Below are positions 24,814 to 34,716 of a stretch of 54,969 nucleotides of DNA, piece by piece. The notes below the pieces were generated by a model, which saw nothing but the letters and a program-made list of their open reading frames with translations, had not been told where the DNA came from and ran no database searches. Each line of letters opens with the position of its first letter. Position 1 is the first letter of the stretch. Made by a program: the position numbers and the translations under genes. Source of the DNA: Flavobacteriales bacterium (GTDB lineage Bacteria; Bacteroidota; Bacteroidia; Flavobacteriales_D; Sanyastnellaceae); NCBI GenBank assembly GCA_947466425.1, contig CANIBZ010000015.1, positions 1-54,969 of the forward strand, read 5' to 3'.

Positions 24814-27800
24814 ATGCAAGAAGCCATTCCATATACTCCAAAAAACAAGATTCGCATTGTAACAGCAGCATCCCTTTTCGACGGACACGATGCTGCCATT
24901 AACATCATGCGCAGAATTATTCAGTCTACCGGATGTGAAGTCATTCACTTGGGACACGACCGAAGCGTTGAAGAGGTTGTAAACACTGCCATTCAAGAAG
25001 ATGCGCAAGCCATTGCCATGACGAGCTATCAAGGCGGTCACACGGAATATTTCAAATACATGTTTGATTTATTGAAGGAAAAAGGCTGCGGACACATTAA
25101 GATTTTCGGTGGCGGCGGCGGAACCATTCTTCCGGAAGAAATTGCTGAACTGCAAGCCTACGGCATTGTGCGTATTTACCATCCAGATGACGGACGCGCC
25201 ATGGGACTTCAGGGAATGATCAACGATTTGGTTGAACGATGTGATTTTCCAACAGGAAAAACCTTGAATTATACTATTGAAGATATTGCGTCTAAAAAAG
25301 ACGCGTGCTTGGCGCAAGTGATTTCTGCGGCCGAGAACTTCCCGGAAGAACACAGCGCATTCATTGCAACGCTTCATGAAAAAGCGAAGCAATCTAAAAC
25401 ACCTGTTTTAGGAATTACTGGAACAGGAGGCTCAGGAAAATCAAGCATGGTAGACGAACTCGTTCGTCGCTTCCTTTTAGATTTTCCTGATCAGCACATC
25501 GGCATTATCTCTGTCGACCCTTCGAAAAGAAAGACCGGCGGTGCATTACTCGGCGATCGCATAAGAATGAACGCCATTAAAAACGACCGCGTCTACATGC
25601 GATCGCTTGCAACACGTCAAAGTAACTTGGCCCTTTCCAAGCACGTAGCCGAAGCCGTTAACGTGTTGAAAGTTGCCCAATTCGATCTCATTATTTTAGA
25701 GACAAGCGGCATTGGGCAAAGCGATACGGAGATCATGGATCACAGCGATGTGGCCTTGTACATCATGACTCCGGAATTCGGTGCAGCAAGCCAACTCGAG
25801 AAAATCGACATGCTCGACTTCGCAGATGTCGTGGCTATTAATAAATTCGATAAGCGCGGAGCGCTAGATGCGCTGCGCGATGTGCGCAAGCAATACATTC
25901 GCAACCACCAACTGTGGGATGCGCCGGAAGACAGCCTTCCTGTGGTTGGGACCATTGCTTCGCAATTCAATGACCCCGGGACGAATAGCTTGTTCCGCAT
26001 GATCATTGACAAGCTGAATGAAAAGACACAAGCGAAATTTCAAACAACGTTTGAACTCACCGCCGAGCAAAGCGAGAAGGTGTACATTATTCCACCAAAC
26101 CGCACACGCTACCTTTCTGAAATTGCTGAAACCAATCGCGCCTACGACGCTTGGGTGAACAGACAATCAGAGATCGCTGAAAAACTATACGGTCTGAACA
26201 TCGCGCTCACCGAGCTTCGCGAAGGAGAGAACAACGAGAACAATGAAATTTCCATTAAACATTTGGAAGCTTCATTCGACCGAATTAAAATGGATTTCGA
26301 TCCACACTTGTGGAACCTCCTTCAAAACTGGGAAGCAAAGAAAGCTTCCTACAGCGGAGAGATTTTCACCTTCAAGGTGCGTGACAAAGAAATTCAAATG
26401 GAAGCGTCTACGAAATCGCTTTCACATTCGCGCATTCCGAAAGTGGCTCTTCCGAAATACAAATCGTGGGGCGACATTGTGAAGTGGTCGCTTCAAGAAA
26501 ATGTTCCGGGAGAATTCCCATACACCGCAGGTCTCTTCCCTTTCAAGCGCGAAGGCGAAGATCCAACGCGCATGTTCGCAGGTGAAGGCGGACCGGAAAG
26601 AACCAACCGTCGCTTCCACTACGTGAGTTTAGGCATGCCTGCAAAGCGCTTGTCTACTGCGTTTGACAGTGTTACGCTTTATGGAAACGATCCGGGATAC
26701 CGTCCTGATATTTTCGGAAAAGTGGGTAACTCGGGGGTTAGCATCTGCTGCCTCGACGATGCGAAGAAACTTTACAGTGGATTCGATTTATCTGATCCGA
26801 AAACTTCGGTGTCTATGACCATCAACGGTCCGGCTCCTATGCTCCTCGCCTTCTTCATGAATGCTGCCATTGATCAGGCTTGCGAAAAATACATTCGTGA
26901 AAACAAATTAGAAGGGAAGGTTGAAGCGGTTCTGAAAGCGAAGTGGGAGACAAAAGGTTTGACGCGTCCTACCTACCAAGGTCCACTTCCGGAAGGAAAC
27001 AGCGGACTTGGATTAATGCTTCTCGGTTGCACAGGAGACGAAGTTTTAGAGGCTTCCGTTTACGAAAAAATTAAAGTTGAAACGTTGAGCGTGGTTCGCG
27101 GAACGGTTCAAGCAGATATCTTGAAAGAAGACCAAGCGCAGAACACGTGCATCTTCTCTACCGAGTTTGCCTTGCGCCTAATGGGCGACGTGCAGTCGTA
27201 CTTCATTCAACACAAAGTAAGAAATTTCTACAGCGTATCTATTTCAGGTTATCACATTGCTGAAGCCGGAGCCAATCCGATTACGCAATTGGCGTTCACG
27301 TTAGCCAATGGATTTACCTATGTTGAATATTACTTGAGCAGAGGCATGGACATTAACGAATTCGGTCCGAACCTTTCGTTCTTCTTCAGTAACGGAATTG
27401 ATCCTGAGTATGCCGTAATTGGAAGAGTGGCTCGTCGCATTTGGGCGAAAGCCATGGCAAAGAAATACGGAGCAAACCCTCGCGCGCAGATGTTGAAATA
27501 CCACATTCAAACTTCCGGAAGAAGTTTGCACGCGCAAGAAATTGACTTCAATGATATTCGTACAACACTTCAAGCGTTGTATGCTATCTACGACAATTGC
27601 AACAGTTTACACACGAACGCCTACGACGAAGCTATAACTACTCCAACGGAAGAAAGTGTTCGCAGAGCCATGGCCATTCAGTTAATCATTAACCGCGAAT
27701 TGGGCTTAGCGAAAAACGAAAATCCAATGCAAGGTTCATTCATTACGGAAGAACTTACTGAACTGGTTGAAGAAGCCGTATTGACAGAGTTTGACAGAAT

Positions 27801-28197
27801 CACAGAGCGTGGCGGAGTTCTTGGAGCCATGGAGACCATGTATCAGCGTGGAAAGATTCAAGAAGAAAGTTTGTACTACGAGACATTGAAGCACACAGGC
27901 GAGTTTCCTATTATTGGGGTGAACACGTTCTTGTCTTCGAAAGGTTCGCCGACCGTTCTTCCAAAAGAAATCATTCGCGCTACCGAAGAAGAAAAAGAGT
28001 TTCAGATTCAAACGGTATCGAATCTTCAAAAAGGATTCGCTACTGAAGCTGCTGAAGAATTAATTCAACTTCAAAAAATTGCGATCACGCAAGAGAATTT
28101 ATTTGAAAGATTAATGGAATCAGTGAAGTATTGTTCGCTTGGACAAATCACTTCTACCCTATTTAACGTTGGCGGACAGTATAGACGAAACATGTAA
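24814..28197 (+). CDS. icmF: Fused isobutyryl-CoA mutase / methylmalonyl-CoA mutase family protein IcmF
   Basis: Adenosylcobalamin-dependent acyl-CoA mutase with a built-in G-protein chaperone; acts on short branched acyl-CoA (isobutyryl/n-butyryl-CoA in characterised IcmF), in the cytoplasm. Domain order over 1127 residues: B12-binding domain ([16 protein letters not shown], with the cobalt-ligand His), MeaB-like GTPase (P-loop [39 protein letters not shown]), linker, then the TIM-barrel mutase domain ([41 protein letters not shown]-like [28 protein letters not shown]). Length fits IcmF rather than split mutases. A possible -7 box TAAATTCG lies at 24788-24795. No cobalamin riboswitch was seen in the short leader. 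It starts a run with xth six bases downstream. Confidence 0.95.
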   Translation: MQEAIPYTPKNKIRIVTAASLFDGHDAAINIMRRIIQSTGCEVIHLGHDRSVEEVVNTAIQEDAQAIAMTSYQGGHTEYFKYMFDLLKEKGCGHIKIFGGGGGTILPEEIAELQAYGIVRIYHPDDGRAMGLQGMINDLVERCDFPTGKTLNYTIEDIASKKDACLAQVISAAENFPEEHSAFIATLHEKAKQSKTPVLGITGTGGSGKSSMVDELVRRFLLDFPDQHIGIISVDPSKRKTGGALLGDRIRMNAIKNDRVYMRSLATRQSNLALSKHVAEAVNVLKVAQFDLIILETSGIGQSDTEIMDHSDVALYIMTPEFGAASQLEKIDMLDFADVVAINKFDKRGALDALRDVRKQYIRNHQLWDAPEDSLPVVGTIASQFNDPGTNSLFRMIIDKLNEKTQAKFQTTFELTAEQSEKVYIIPPNRTRYLSEIAETNRAYDAWVNRQSEIAEKLYGLNIALTELREGENNENNEISIKHLEASFDRIKMDFDPHLWNLLQNWEAKKASYSGEIFTFKVRDKEIQMEASTKSLSHSRIPKVALPKYKSWGDIVKWSLQENVPGEFPYTAGLFPFKREGEDPTRMFAGEGGPERTNRRFHYVSLGMPAKRLSTAFDSVTLYGNDPGYRPDIFGKVGNSGVSICCLDDAKKLYSGFDLSDPKTSVSMTINGPAPMLLAFFMNAAIDQACEKYIRENKLEGKVEAVLKAKWETKGLTRPTYQGPLPEGNSGLGLMLLGCTGDEVLEASVYEKIKVETLSVVRGTVQADILKEDQAQNTCIFSTEFALRLMGDVQSYFIQHKVRNFYSVSISGYHIAEAGANPITQLAFTLANGFTYVEYYLSRGMDINEFGPNLSFFFSNGIDPEYAVIGRVARRIWAKAMAKKYGANPRAQMLKYHIQTSGRSLHAQEIDFNDIRTTLQALYAIYDNCNSLHTNAYDEAITTPTEESVRRAMAIQLIINRELGLAKNENPMQGSFITEELTELVEEAVLTEFDRITERGGVLGAMETMYQRGKIQEESLYYETLKHTGEFPIIGVNTFLSSKGSPTVLPKEIIRATEEEKEFQIQTVSNLQKGFATEAAEELIQLQKIAITQENLFERLMESVKYCSLGQITSTLFNVGGQYRRNM

Positions 28198-28203
28198 CAT
28201 ATT

Positions 28204-28965
28204 ATGAAACTCATTTCATTCAACGTCAACGGCGTTCGCGCAACAACCAAGAAAACCTTCTTCGAAGATTTTCAAACCATGAATCCAGATGTCCTTTGCT
28301 TGCAAGAAACCAAAGCAAACGACGCGCAGGTTCAAGAAGCGTTGCAAAATATTTCGGGTTATCACATTTACTCGAGCTCTGCGGTTCGTCCTGGATATAG
28401 CGGCACTGCGCTTATCTCCAAGGAAAAACCTTTGAGCGTTACTTTCGGTTTGGGCATTGAAGAGCACGATCAGGAAGGAAGAGTCATTACTGCGGAGTAC
28501 GAAAAGTTTTTCTTGGTGAATACTTACGTTCCGAACAGCGGATCTGAATTGGCTCGATTGGATTACAGAGAAACATGGGATGCCGATTTGTTGAAGCACC
28601 TTCAAAATTTAGAAAAGACGAAGCCTGTTGTTTTGTGTGGCGATTTGAACGTCGCGCACCAAGCCATTGACTTGGCCAATCCGAAAAGCAATTACAACAA
28701 GAGCGCTGGATATACGCAACGCGAAATCGACGGACTTTCGACTTTTATATCTTCAGGATACAAAGATTCATTCAGACATTTTTATCCGGAAGTAGTGAAA
28801 TACAGTTGGTGGAGCGCGCGATTCAACTCGCGTGCGAAAAATGTGGGCTGGAGAATTGATTACTTCCTAGTGAGTGAAAATTTCCTTCCACATGTAAAAG
28901 ATGCATTCATCTTAAATGAAATTATGGGATCGGATCATTGTCCGGTTGGAATTATTATCGAATAA
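28204..28965 (+). CDS. xth: Exodeoxyribonuclease III / AP endonuclease
   Basis: DNA repair nuclease cutting at abasic sites and removing 3' blocks. The EEP-fold motifs are complete: MKLISFNVNGVRA, LCLQETKAND (metal-binding Glu), CGDLNVAHQAIDLANPKSN (catalytic Asp/Asn), WRIDYFLVSE and the C-terminal GSDHCPVGI (catalytic Asp-His). 253 residues, as usual. Separated from icmF by six bases and from the next gene by three, so probably part of one transcript. Nothing unusual. Confidence 0.95.
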   Translation: MKLISFNVNGVRATTKKTFFEDFQTMNPDVLCLQETKANDAQVQEALQNISGYHIYSSSAVRPGYSGTALISKEKPLSVTFGLGIEEHDQEGRVITAEYEKFFLVNTYVPNSGSELARLDYRETWDADLLKHLQNLEKTKPVVLCGDLNVAHQAIDLANPKSNYNKSAGYTQREIDGLSTFISSGYKDSFRHFYPEVVKYSWWSARFNSRAKNVGWRIDYFLVSENFLPHVKDAFILNEIMGSDHCPVGIIIE

Positions 28966-28968
28966 ATT

Positions 28969-29712
28969 ATGGCATTTGGAAAATGGGTAGGTGGTGCAAT
29001 TGGTTGGGCTCTAGGCGGACCAATTGGTGGATTAATTGGGTTTGCAGTTGGCTACATGGCCGAAGACAAATCGCTGAGCACACAAGAACAGCAAGCGGGC
29101 GCTCGTCCAAGAACGTATGCAAGACATACGCAAAGCGGCGATTTCTCTTCCGCCCTTTTGGTCTTGTCGGCTGCTGTTATGAAAGCAGATGGAAAGCTCA
29201 TGAAGAGCGAGCTTCAATATATCAGAGATTTTTTCGACAGGCAATTCGGGCCAGCGGCAGCGGCTGAAAAAATTGGCATTTTGAAAGAGCTTTTGAACAA
29301 AGACATTCCTGTTCGTGAAGTCTGCCATCAGATTCGCGATTTCATGGAGCATCCGCTGCGTTTGCAATTGCTTCATTATTTATTTGGAATTGCGAAGTCA
29401 GATGGGCAAGTTGCGAAGGCCGAAGCCGATTTGATAAAGCAGATTGCTGCAGACTTAAACATTAGTCAGAAAGACTACGAAAGCATTCAAGCCATGTTTT
29501 ACAAAGATGCTGCTTCGGCATATAAAATCTTAGAAATAGAAGCAATCGCGACTGATGAGGAAGTAAAAAAAGCATTCCGAAAAATGGCCATGAAGTACCA
29601 TCCGGATAAAGTAAAAGATTTGGGTGATGAGTATCAGAAAGCGGCTCAAGAGAAGTTTATTAAGGTTCAAGAAGCATACGATCAACTCAGAAAGGAGCGA
29701 GGAATGAAGTAA
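28969..29712 (+). CDS. TerB-domain and DnaJ-domain protein (DjlA-like)
   Basis: Membrane-associated J-domain co-chaperone candidate. The N-terminal ~35 residues are a glycine-zipper-like hydrophobic stretch (WVGGAIGWALGGPIGGLIGF). Residues ~60-165 are a TerB/tellurite-resistance-type helical domain with two repeated acidic 'MKADGKLMKSELQYI' and 'AKSDGQVAKAEADLI' motifs. The C-terminal ~65 residues are a J domain (YKILEIEAIATDEEVKKAF) with the HPD motif in KYHPDKVKDLG, so Hsp70 stimulation should be possible. Same overall plan as DjlA. Three bases after xth. Confidence 0.9.
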   Translation: MAFGKWVGGAIGWALGGPIGGLIGFAVGYMAEDKSLSTQEQQAGARPRTYARHTQSGDFSSALLVLSAAVMKADGKLMKSELQYIRDFFDRQFGPAAAAEKIGILKELLNKDIPVREVCHQIRDFMEHPLRLQLLHYLFGIAKSDGQVAKAEADLIKQIAADLNISQKDYESIQAMFYKDAASAYKILEIEAIATDEEVKKAFRKMAMKYHPDKVKDLGDEYQKAAQEKFIKVQEAYDQLRKERGMK

Positions 29713-29742
29713 ATGCGTATATTTACTTCACTCATTTCTTTT

Positions 29743-31941
29743 ATGAAAAAACTCTTTTTACTTCTCGTGCTTGTTTCTGTTGTTTCGGCAACATTCGGAC
29801 AGGCGTATTTCTTAAACGGTTCTGCAACAGCAACTGGAAACGATTGTTACCAACTTACCCCCGCCATTGGAACACAAAATGGAACTGTTTGGTATGCAGA
29901 TCAGATTGATTTGAATCAGCCCTTCGACCTTTCGTTTGAAATGCTTCTTGGATACACAGACGTCAATGGAGCCGATGGAATGTGTTTCGTTTTGCACACT
30001 CAGGGAACAGCTGCCATTGGCGCAAGCGGAGGAGGAATGGGATATTTAAATTTTGGAACAAGTCTCGCCGTTGAGTTTGATACCTATCAGAATCAGAGTC
30101 CATATTCAGATCCGGCATTTGACCACATTGCCATTCAAAGCAATGGAAATGTAGATCACAACTCTGCTTTAAACTTGGCTGGACCCGTTCAGATGAATGC
30201 AACAAATGCAAATACAGAAGATGGACAAAACCATCCGGTGCGAATTGTGTGGGAGCCCTCAACGCAATTGTTCTCCGTCTATTTTGAATGTGTACTTCGA
30301 CTTCAGACCACCATTGACATCACCAATTCAATTTTTGCAGGTCAAAATTTGGTAAACTGGGGATTCACTGCCGGAACAGGCGGACTTTCGAATGTCCAAT
30401 CTGTTTGTTTAACTCCAGATATTCTAAACGCGACAAATGATGTAACAATTTGTCCAGGAGCGGCCGCAGTGCTAACCATTAACGGAGCAGACGTAAATGG
30501 CACCTTTAATTGGTCTCCGGCCACAGCTCTAAGCACCACAACAGGTGCAAGCCCTGTCGCGAATCCTGATACTTCCACAACTTATCACGTTATATATACC
30601 GATTTGTGTGGTATTATTTCAGAACAAGATTTCATCGTAACTGTTGAACCGCTGACTATTGACGCCAGCGCCCTTTCCGATATCAATTGCGCAAACCCTC
30701 TGGCAACAATCAATTCCATAAGCAATATAAATGGTGTCACCTTCATGTGGATTACCTCTGGTGGAAACTTCACGACAGGCACAAACGCATTTACTGTTGG
30801 TGTTGACGCTCCTGGGTTATATACGGTAATAACCGACTACCAAGGAATTTGTCAGGCTCTCGATACAATAACCGTCGTTGCAGATTATTCCGATTTTCAA
30901 ATCATAACGGGCGGAACGCAACAGTTGAATTGTAACAATCCGAACGGAAGTTTATCTGCCATGGTGAATGGCTTTCCCAATGCCGCTTTCAATTGGACAA
31001 CTACCAACGGAACTATCAATGGCGGTTCAACTACCCCAAGTATTAATGTTGCCGATGCTGGAATATATGTTGTCAACGCCACTTTGAACAACAATTGTTT
31101 CGACACTGAAACAATAACAGTAATTGCAGATTTCAATATCCCTGCGGTTAACCTTTCATGCCTTTCCGGTTTGAATTGCCTCACCCCTTCAGTATCGATT
31201 AGTTCTGCGACAAATGCAGTCTCAGCCGTTTATAACTGGACTGGCCCAGGAATTCAATCGGGACAAGGAACGGGAAATGTTGTTGCTAATGCGGCAGGAA
31301 CATATTCACTGACGGTAACCGATAATTCGAACGGATGCACATCATCTGCTAACACAATCGTTGCTCAAAATTTCACCACTCCATCTATTTCCATTGGTGT
31401 TCAAGACACATTGAGTTGTCTTCATCCCGTTATTCCAATATTGAATGTGGCTGTGAATGCTTCAAACGATTACAGTCTAGCTTGGAGCTCGGCAAATGGT
31501 TTTTTAGTTGATGGAATTAACGGATTAAACCCAAACGTTTCTGTAACTGGAGACTATACTCTTTTAGCAACAGACAATACCTCTGGATGTACCGATACTC
31601 AGACCATCTCTATTCTTGAAAGTTCTTCCAGTCAGTTTGCCATTGAATTGGTTCAATACCCAACCATTGTTACAGTAACTGATGGCGATTTATTGAATCC
31701 TTGCTGGACGCCCTTCTTACCCGGTCTTGCACAAAGCGAACTATTTTCATTATTGAATACATTCGAGTTGAAAATTTACAATCGTTGGGGTGAACTTATT
31801 TTTGAAACCTCAACCCCCGGAGTTTTTTGTCCTGCCAAAGACGAACTTTCGCAAGGAACATATTATTACACATTGGTTCTATCCTCTGTTTGCGGAGGCG
31901 TTGAAAACTATCAAGATTCAGGAACTTTCTTAGTGAAGTAA
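29743..31941 (+). CDS. Surface protein with L-type lectin domain, Ig-like repeats and type B sorting domain
   Basis: Predicted surface adhesin, ~732 residues from the ATG at 29743, where MKKLFLLLVLVSVVSATFGQ is a signal peptide; the frame opens ten codons earlier, but a TATATTTA -7-like box at 29718-29725 argues for 29743. Residues ~20-230 are a legume-lectin-like domain (NGTVWYADQIDLNQPFDLSF, GADGMCFVLHTQ, AVEFDTYQN, HIAIQSNG, VRIVWEPSTQLFSVYF), which usually binds carbohydrate. Then come four to six Ig-like repeats with paired Cys (LNCNNPNGSLSA, LNCLTPSVSISSAT, LSCLHPVIPIL). The end (FELKIYNRWGELIFETSTPG ... GTYYYTLVLSS) matches the gliding-motility-associated type B T9SS sorting domain. 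Confidence 0.88.
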   Translation: MKKLFLLLVLVSVVSATFGQAYFLNGSATATGNDCYQLTPAIGTQNGTVWYADQIDLNQPFDLSFEMLLGYTDVNGADGMCFVLHTQGTAAIGASGGGMGYLNFGTSLAVEFDTYQNQSPYSDPAFDHIAIQSNGNVDHNSALNLAGPVQMNATNANTEDGQNHPVRIVWEPSTQLFSVYFECVLRLQTTIDITNSIFAGQNLVNWGFTAGTGGLSNVQSVCLTPDILNATNDVTICPGAAAVLTINGADVNGTFNWSPATALSTTTGASPVANPDTSTTYHVIYTDLCGIISEQDFIVTVEPLTIDASALSDINCANPLATINSISNINGVTFMWITSGGNFTTGTNAFTVGVDAPGLYTVITDYQGICQALDTITVVADYSDFQIITGGTQQLNCNNPNGSLSAMVNGFPNAAFNWTTTNGTINGGSTTPSINVADAGIYVVNATLNNNCFDTETITVIADFNIPAVNLSCLSGLNCLTPSVSISSATNAVSAVYNWTGPGIQSGQGTGNVVANAAGTYSLTVTDNSNGCTSSANTIVAQNFTTPSISIGVQDTLSCLHPVIPILNVAVNASNDYSLAWSSANGFLVDGINGLNPNVSVTGDYTLLATDNTSGCTDTQTISILESSSSQFAIELVQYPTIVTVTDGDLLNPCWTPFLPGLAQSELFSLLNTFELKIYNRWGELIFETSTPGVFCPAKDELSQGTYYYTLVLSSVCGGVENYQDSGTFLVK

Positions 31942-31962
31942 CCATACTTGGCTCCTTTCTCT

Positions 31963-31970
31963 TATTTTTG
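31963..31970 (+). promoter_or_regulatory. Possible -7 box of the POT transporter gene
   Basis: TATTTTTG matches the Bacteroidota -7 consensus TAnnTTTG, 30 bases before the ATG at 32001. No clear -33 TTTG at the expected spacing was found. Confidence 0.4.
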
Positions 31971-32000
31971 AAAACTAACCCTTATAATTAATCAAGATTT

Positions 32001-33986
32001 ATGTCTGAAGCATCAACTCAGAAAGGTCATCCTAAAGGACTGTACCTACTCTTCACCACAGAAATGTGGGAACGCTTTTCTTACTACGGTATGCGAGCGT
32101 TGTTCACGCTTTATTTGACCAAGGCCCTATTATTCGACAAAGCACTGGCTTCTGCTATCTATGGCGACTACACTGGATTGGTATACTTAACTCCGCTTAT
32201 TGGAGGATTCGTGGCCGACCGTTATTGGGGAAATAGAAAATCGATTATTGTCGGAGGTGTTTTAATGGCCATTGGTCAGCTCTTGATGTTCACGAGTGGA
32301 ATGTTTTACACCACCCCTTCAAGCGCAACAGCAATTATGCTTCTTGGATTGTTGGCCTTGATCGTTGGTAACGGTTTCTTCAAGCCGAACATTTCAACCA
32401 TGGTTGGACAATTGTATCCGCAAGGAGACAAGCGTATTGACGCCGCCTTCACCATTTTCTACATGGGTATTAACCTCGGTGCGTTTATAGCTCCGCTTGC
32501 ATGTGGTGCAGTTGGTGACACTGGAGATCCGGCTGACTTCAAATGGGGATTCCTTGCAGCTTGTATTGGAATGATTTTGAGTTTGATCATTTTCATTTCC
32601 ATGAAAAACAAATACATTGTAACTCCAGATGGCTCTCCAATTGGTGGTGTTCCTGAAAAGGTTGTTCCTACGATTGAAGAAAAAGCAGCATCAGATAAAG
32701 TTGGAAATGGTCGCGCATATATGTGGCTTGGTGTATTGGTTACCTTATATGTTATATTCAAAGGAGTTGTCGGATTTGACATTATTGGATCTTTCATTTT
32801 CGCGTGTACCGTTGCCGCTCCGGGATACATTATCACAGACCCTTCCCTAGATAAAATTGAACGAAGTCGTATTTGGGTAATCTACATTATCGCGTTCTTC
32901 GTAATTGCATTTTGGGCTGCTTTCGAGCAAGCGGGAGCTTCTTTGACCTTCTTCGCTGAAGAACAAACTGACCGAAACTTATTCGGATGGTTCGATATAC
33001 CAGCCAGTGCTTTCCAATCGGTGAATCCAATTTTAATTGTTGCTTTAGCTCCGCTATTCGCAATGCTTTGGGTAAGATTAGGAAAGAAAAATCAAGAGCC
33101 GGCTTCTCCAATGAAACAGTCTATTGGTTTATTCATGGTAGCTGTTGGATATGTAATTATTGCACTTGTTGTGAAAGACCTAGGGCCTGGTGTTAAAGTT
33201 TCAATGGTTTGGTTGTTCAGCTTGTACGCTATTCATACTATGGGAGAGCTTTGCCTTTCTCCTATTGGATTATCCATGGTTGTAAAATTGGCTCCTGTTC
33301 GTTACAGTTCATTGCTTATGGGTGTTTGGTTCTTAAGCACCGCCTTGGCCAACAAAGTAGCTGGAGATCTAAGTGGGTACTATCCTGAGGACGTTCATAA
33401 AAAATCGGCATACGGCGCTCCAAAATTCGAAGCGAATTTCAATGGTTTGGATTCTACCGTTGTTATAGACGCTAACACAAAGTTCTTTGCGAGCAATGCA
33501 AAGCCTAGTATGTGGACTGTTGCAACTACCGCTGACAACAAGAAAGAAGCGCCTGAAAAAACGGGAATGGACAAGTTCATGCACAACATGACAGCAGATC
33601 CATTGGTAGATTATTTCACAGCGGCTGAAGAAACTGACGTGGTTACCTCTGTTGCTATTCAAACTTCAGTGACTCCAAAAATTGAAGAGCACAAATTGAA
33701 GCAAATCACTCCGAAAGGAGAGAAAACCAAATTCTCAATTGGTGTTAGTGAAGACGCAAATACTGCTTACGTTTTGAAAATGACTCCAGATGAGATCAAC
33801 AAAGAAAAAATGAATGTGGCCTTCGAAGTTTGGGATTTGAATCCGAAGAAGCCAAGTATTTTCGGACAAGAAATTAAAAACTTGTACGAATTCTTTGTTG
33901 TGTTCATTATTCTTGCTGGTGTTGCATCTGTGTTGTTATTCTTCTTAAGCAAGACGCTTTTGAAAATGATGCACGGCCTTCGCTAG
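32001..33986 (+). CDS. POT/PTR family proton-dependent oligopeptide transporter
   Basis: Inner-membrane importer of di- and tripeptides driven by protons. The signature TEMWERFSYYGM (ExxERFxYYG) is in the first membrane helix, FFKPNISTMVGQLYP and the substrate-binding FYMGINLGAF are in place, and about 13-14 hydrophobic helices are visible. 661 residues is longer than E. coli DtpA-type proteins (~490) because ~150 hydrophilic residues (from about DVHKKSAYG to the EVWDL region) are inserted before the last helix; they would face outside if the N-terminus is cytosolic. Bacteroidota POT proteins often carry such an insert. A strong terminator follows. Confidence 0.93.
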   Translation: MSEASTQKGHPKGLYLLFTTEMWERFSYYGMRALFTLYLTKALLFDKALASAIYGDYTGLVYLTPLIGGFVADRYWGNRKSIIVGGVLMAIGQLLMFTSGMFYTTPSSATAIMLLGLLALIVGNGFFKPNISTMVGQLYPQGDKRIDAAFTIFYMGINLGAFIAPLACGAVGDTGDPADFKWGFLAACIGMILSLIIFISMKNKYIVTPDGSPIGGVPEKVVPTIEEKAASDKVGNGRAYMWLGVLVTLYVIFKGVVGFDIIGSFIFACTVAAPGYIITDPSLDKIERSRIWVIYIIAFFVIAFWAAFEQAGASLTFFAEEQTDRNLFGWFDIPASAFQSVNPILIVALAPLFAMLWVRLGKKNQEPASPMKQSIGLFMVAVGYVIIALVVKDLGPGVKVSMVWLFSLYAIHTMGELCLSPIGLSMVVKLAPVRYSSLLMGVWFLSTALANKVAGDLSGYYPEDVHKKSAYGAPKFEANFNGLDSTVVIDANTKFFASNAKPSMWTVATTADNKKEAPEKTGMDKFMHNMTADPLVDYFTAAEETDVVTSVAIQTSVTPKIEEHKLKQITPKGEKTKFSIGVSEDANTAYVLKMTPDEINKEKMNVAFEVWDLNPKKPSIFGQEIKNLYEFFVVFIILAGVASVLLFFLSKTLLKMMHGLR

Positions 33987-34008
33987 TCGGTAAAATAAAT
34001 TAAATATT

Positions 34009-34044
34009 AAAAGGGGAACGATAATTGTCGTTCCCCTTTTTTTT
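34009..34044 (+). terminator. Rho-independent terminator after the POT gene
   Basis: 13-bp perfect stem (AAAAGGGGAACGA / TCGTTCCCCTTTT), six-base loop TAATTG, then further T. It lies 22 bases after the transporter stop. Confidence 0.92.
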
Positions 34045-34057
34045 CAACGAACTTTAT

Positions 34058-34065
34058 TATATTCG
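34058..34065 (+). promoter_or_regulatory. Possible -7 box giving a leaderless thioredoxin-like mRNA
   Basis: TATATTCG fits TAnnTTyG and ends only four bases before the ATG at 34070. With usual spacing, transcription would start at about the A of the start codon. The position between the upstream terminator and the gene leaves little room for any other promoter. Confidence 0.45.
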
Positions 34066-34069
34066 CTTT

Positions 34070-34612
34070 ATGAACACTTCAACAAAGTCTATGTCATTCC
34101 GTATAATTCTTTCGGCATTCATTTTATCGTTTACATTGAATGCTTGCGGTCAAAACGTGCCTTCTACCATTGCTAAACCCGCCAATGCTCAAATCACTCA
34201 ATCTGTCGGTGAAGCCTGGGAAACCGACTTAAACAAAGCGATAGCGCTTTCTTACGAAACGAAAAAACCAATCATGTTATTCTTTACCGGAAGCGATTGG
34301 TGCGGTTGGTGCATTCGCTTACAAACGGAAGTTTTCAAAACGGAGACTTTCACCAAATGGGCGAAAGAAAACGTGATTTTAGTTGAGTTAGATTACCCTA
34401 GAAAAAAGGAACAACCTCAAACCATTAAAGATCAAAATAGAAATTTGCAACAGATGTTCCAAGTACAAGGTTACCCTACTTGTCATTTTGTAATGCCCAC
34501 TCCCTCTGACGACGGACGCATTAACCTCGCTCCTCTTGGACAAAACGGCTACATGGCCGGCGGACCAGATGCTTGGATTGCGAAGGTTTCTGAATTTTTA
34601 CCGAAAAAGTAG
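34070..34612 (+). CDS. Thioredoxin-like lipoprotein with CGWC active site
   Basis: Predicted periplasmic or outer-membrane-attached thiol-disulfide protein, ~180 residues. The start at 34070 is preferred over 34025 because the latter would overlap the preceding terminator and promoter box. A lipobox (FTLNAC, Cys near residue 26) follows a hydrophobic segment. The thioredoxin-fold domain contains IMLFFTGSDWCGWCIRLQ, with the C-G-W-C redox pair, and the cis-Pro loop QGYPTCHF with an extra Cys next to it. The family is the thioredoxin_7/DUF255-like group in Bacteroidota envelopes. An AAC/AAT-type hairpin array starts directly at its stop codon. Confidence 0.88.
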   Translation: MNTSTKSMSFRIILSAFILSFTLNACGQNVPSTIAKPANAQITQSVGEAWETDLNKAIALSYETKKPIMLFFTGSDWCGWCIRLQTEVFKTETFTKWAKENVILVELDYPRKKEQPQTIKDQNRNLQQMFQVQGYPTCHFVMPTPSDDGRINLAPLGQNGYMAGGPDAWIAKVSEFLPKK

Positions 34613-34710
34613 GAACCGCGTTGTTAGAACTACGTTGTTGGAACTTCGTTGTGAGAACTTCGTTGCGAGAACTACGTTGTTGGAACTGCGTTGTTGGAAC
34701 TGCGTTGTTA
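34613..34710. repeat. Mini-hairpin array (GTT/AAC family)
   Basis: Seven or so copies of a 14-base unit GGAACTACGTTGTT with variants (loop TAC, TTC, TGC). It lies between the convergent thioredoxin-like and lipoprotein genes and starts at the stop codon of the former. Same family, opposite polarity, as 36999-37130. Confidence 0.78.
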
Positions 34711-34716
34711 TTCAAT

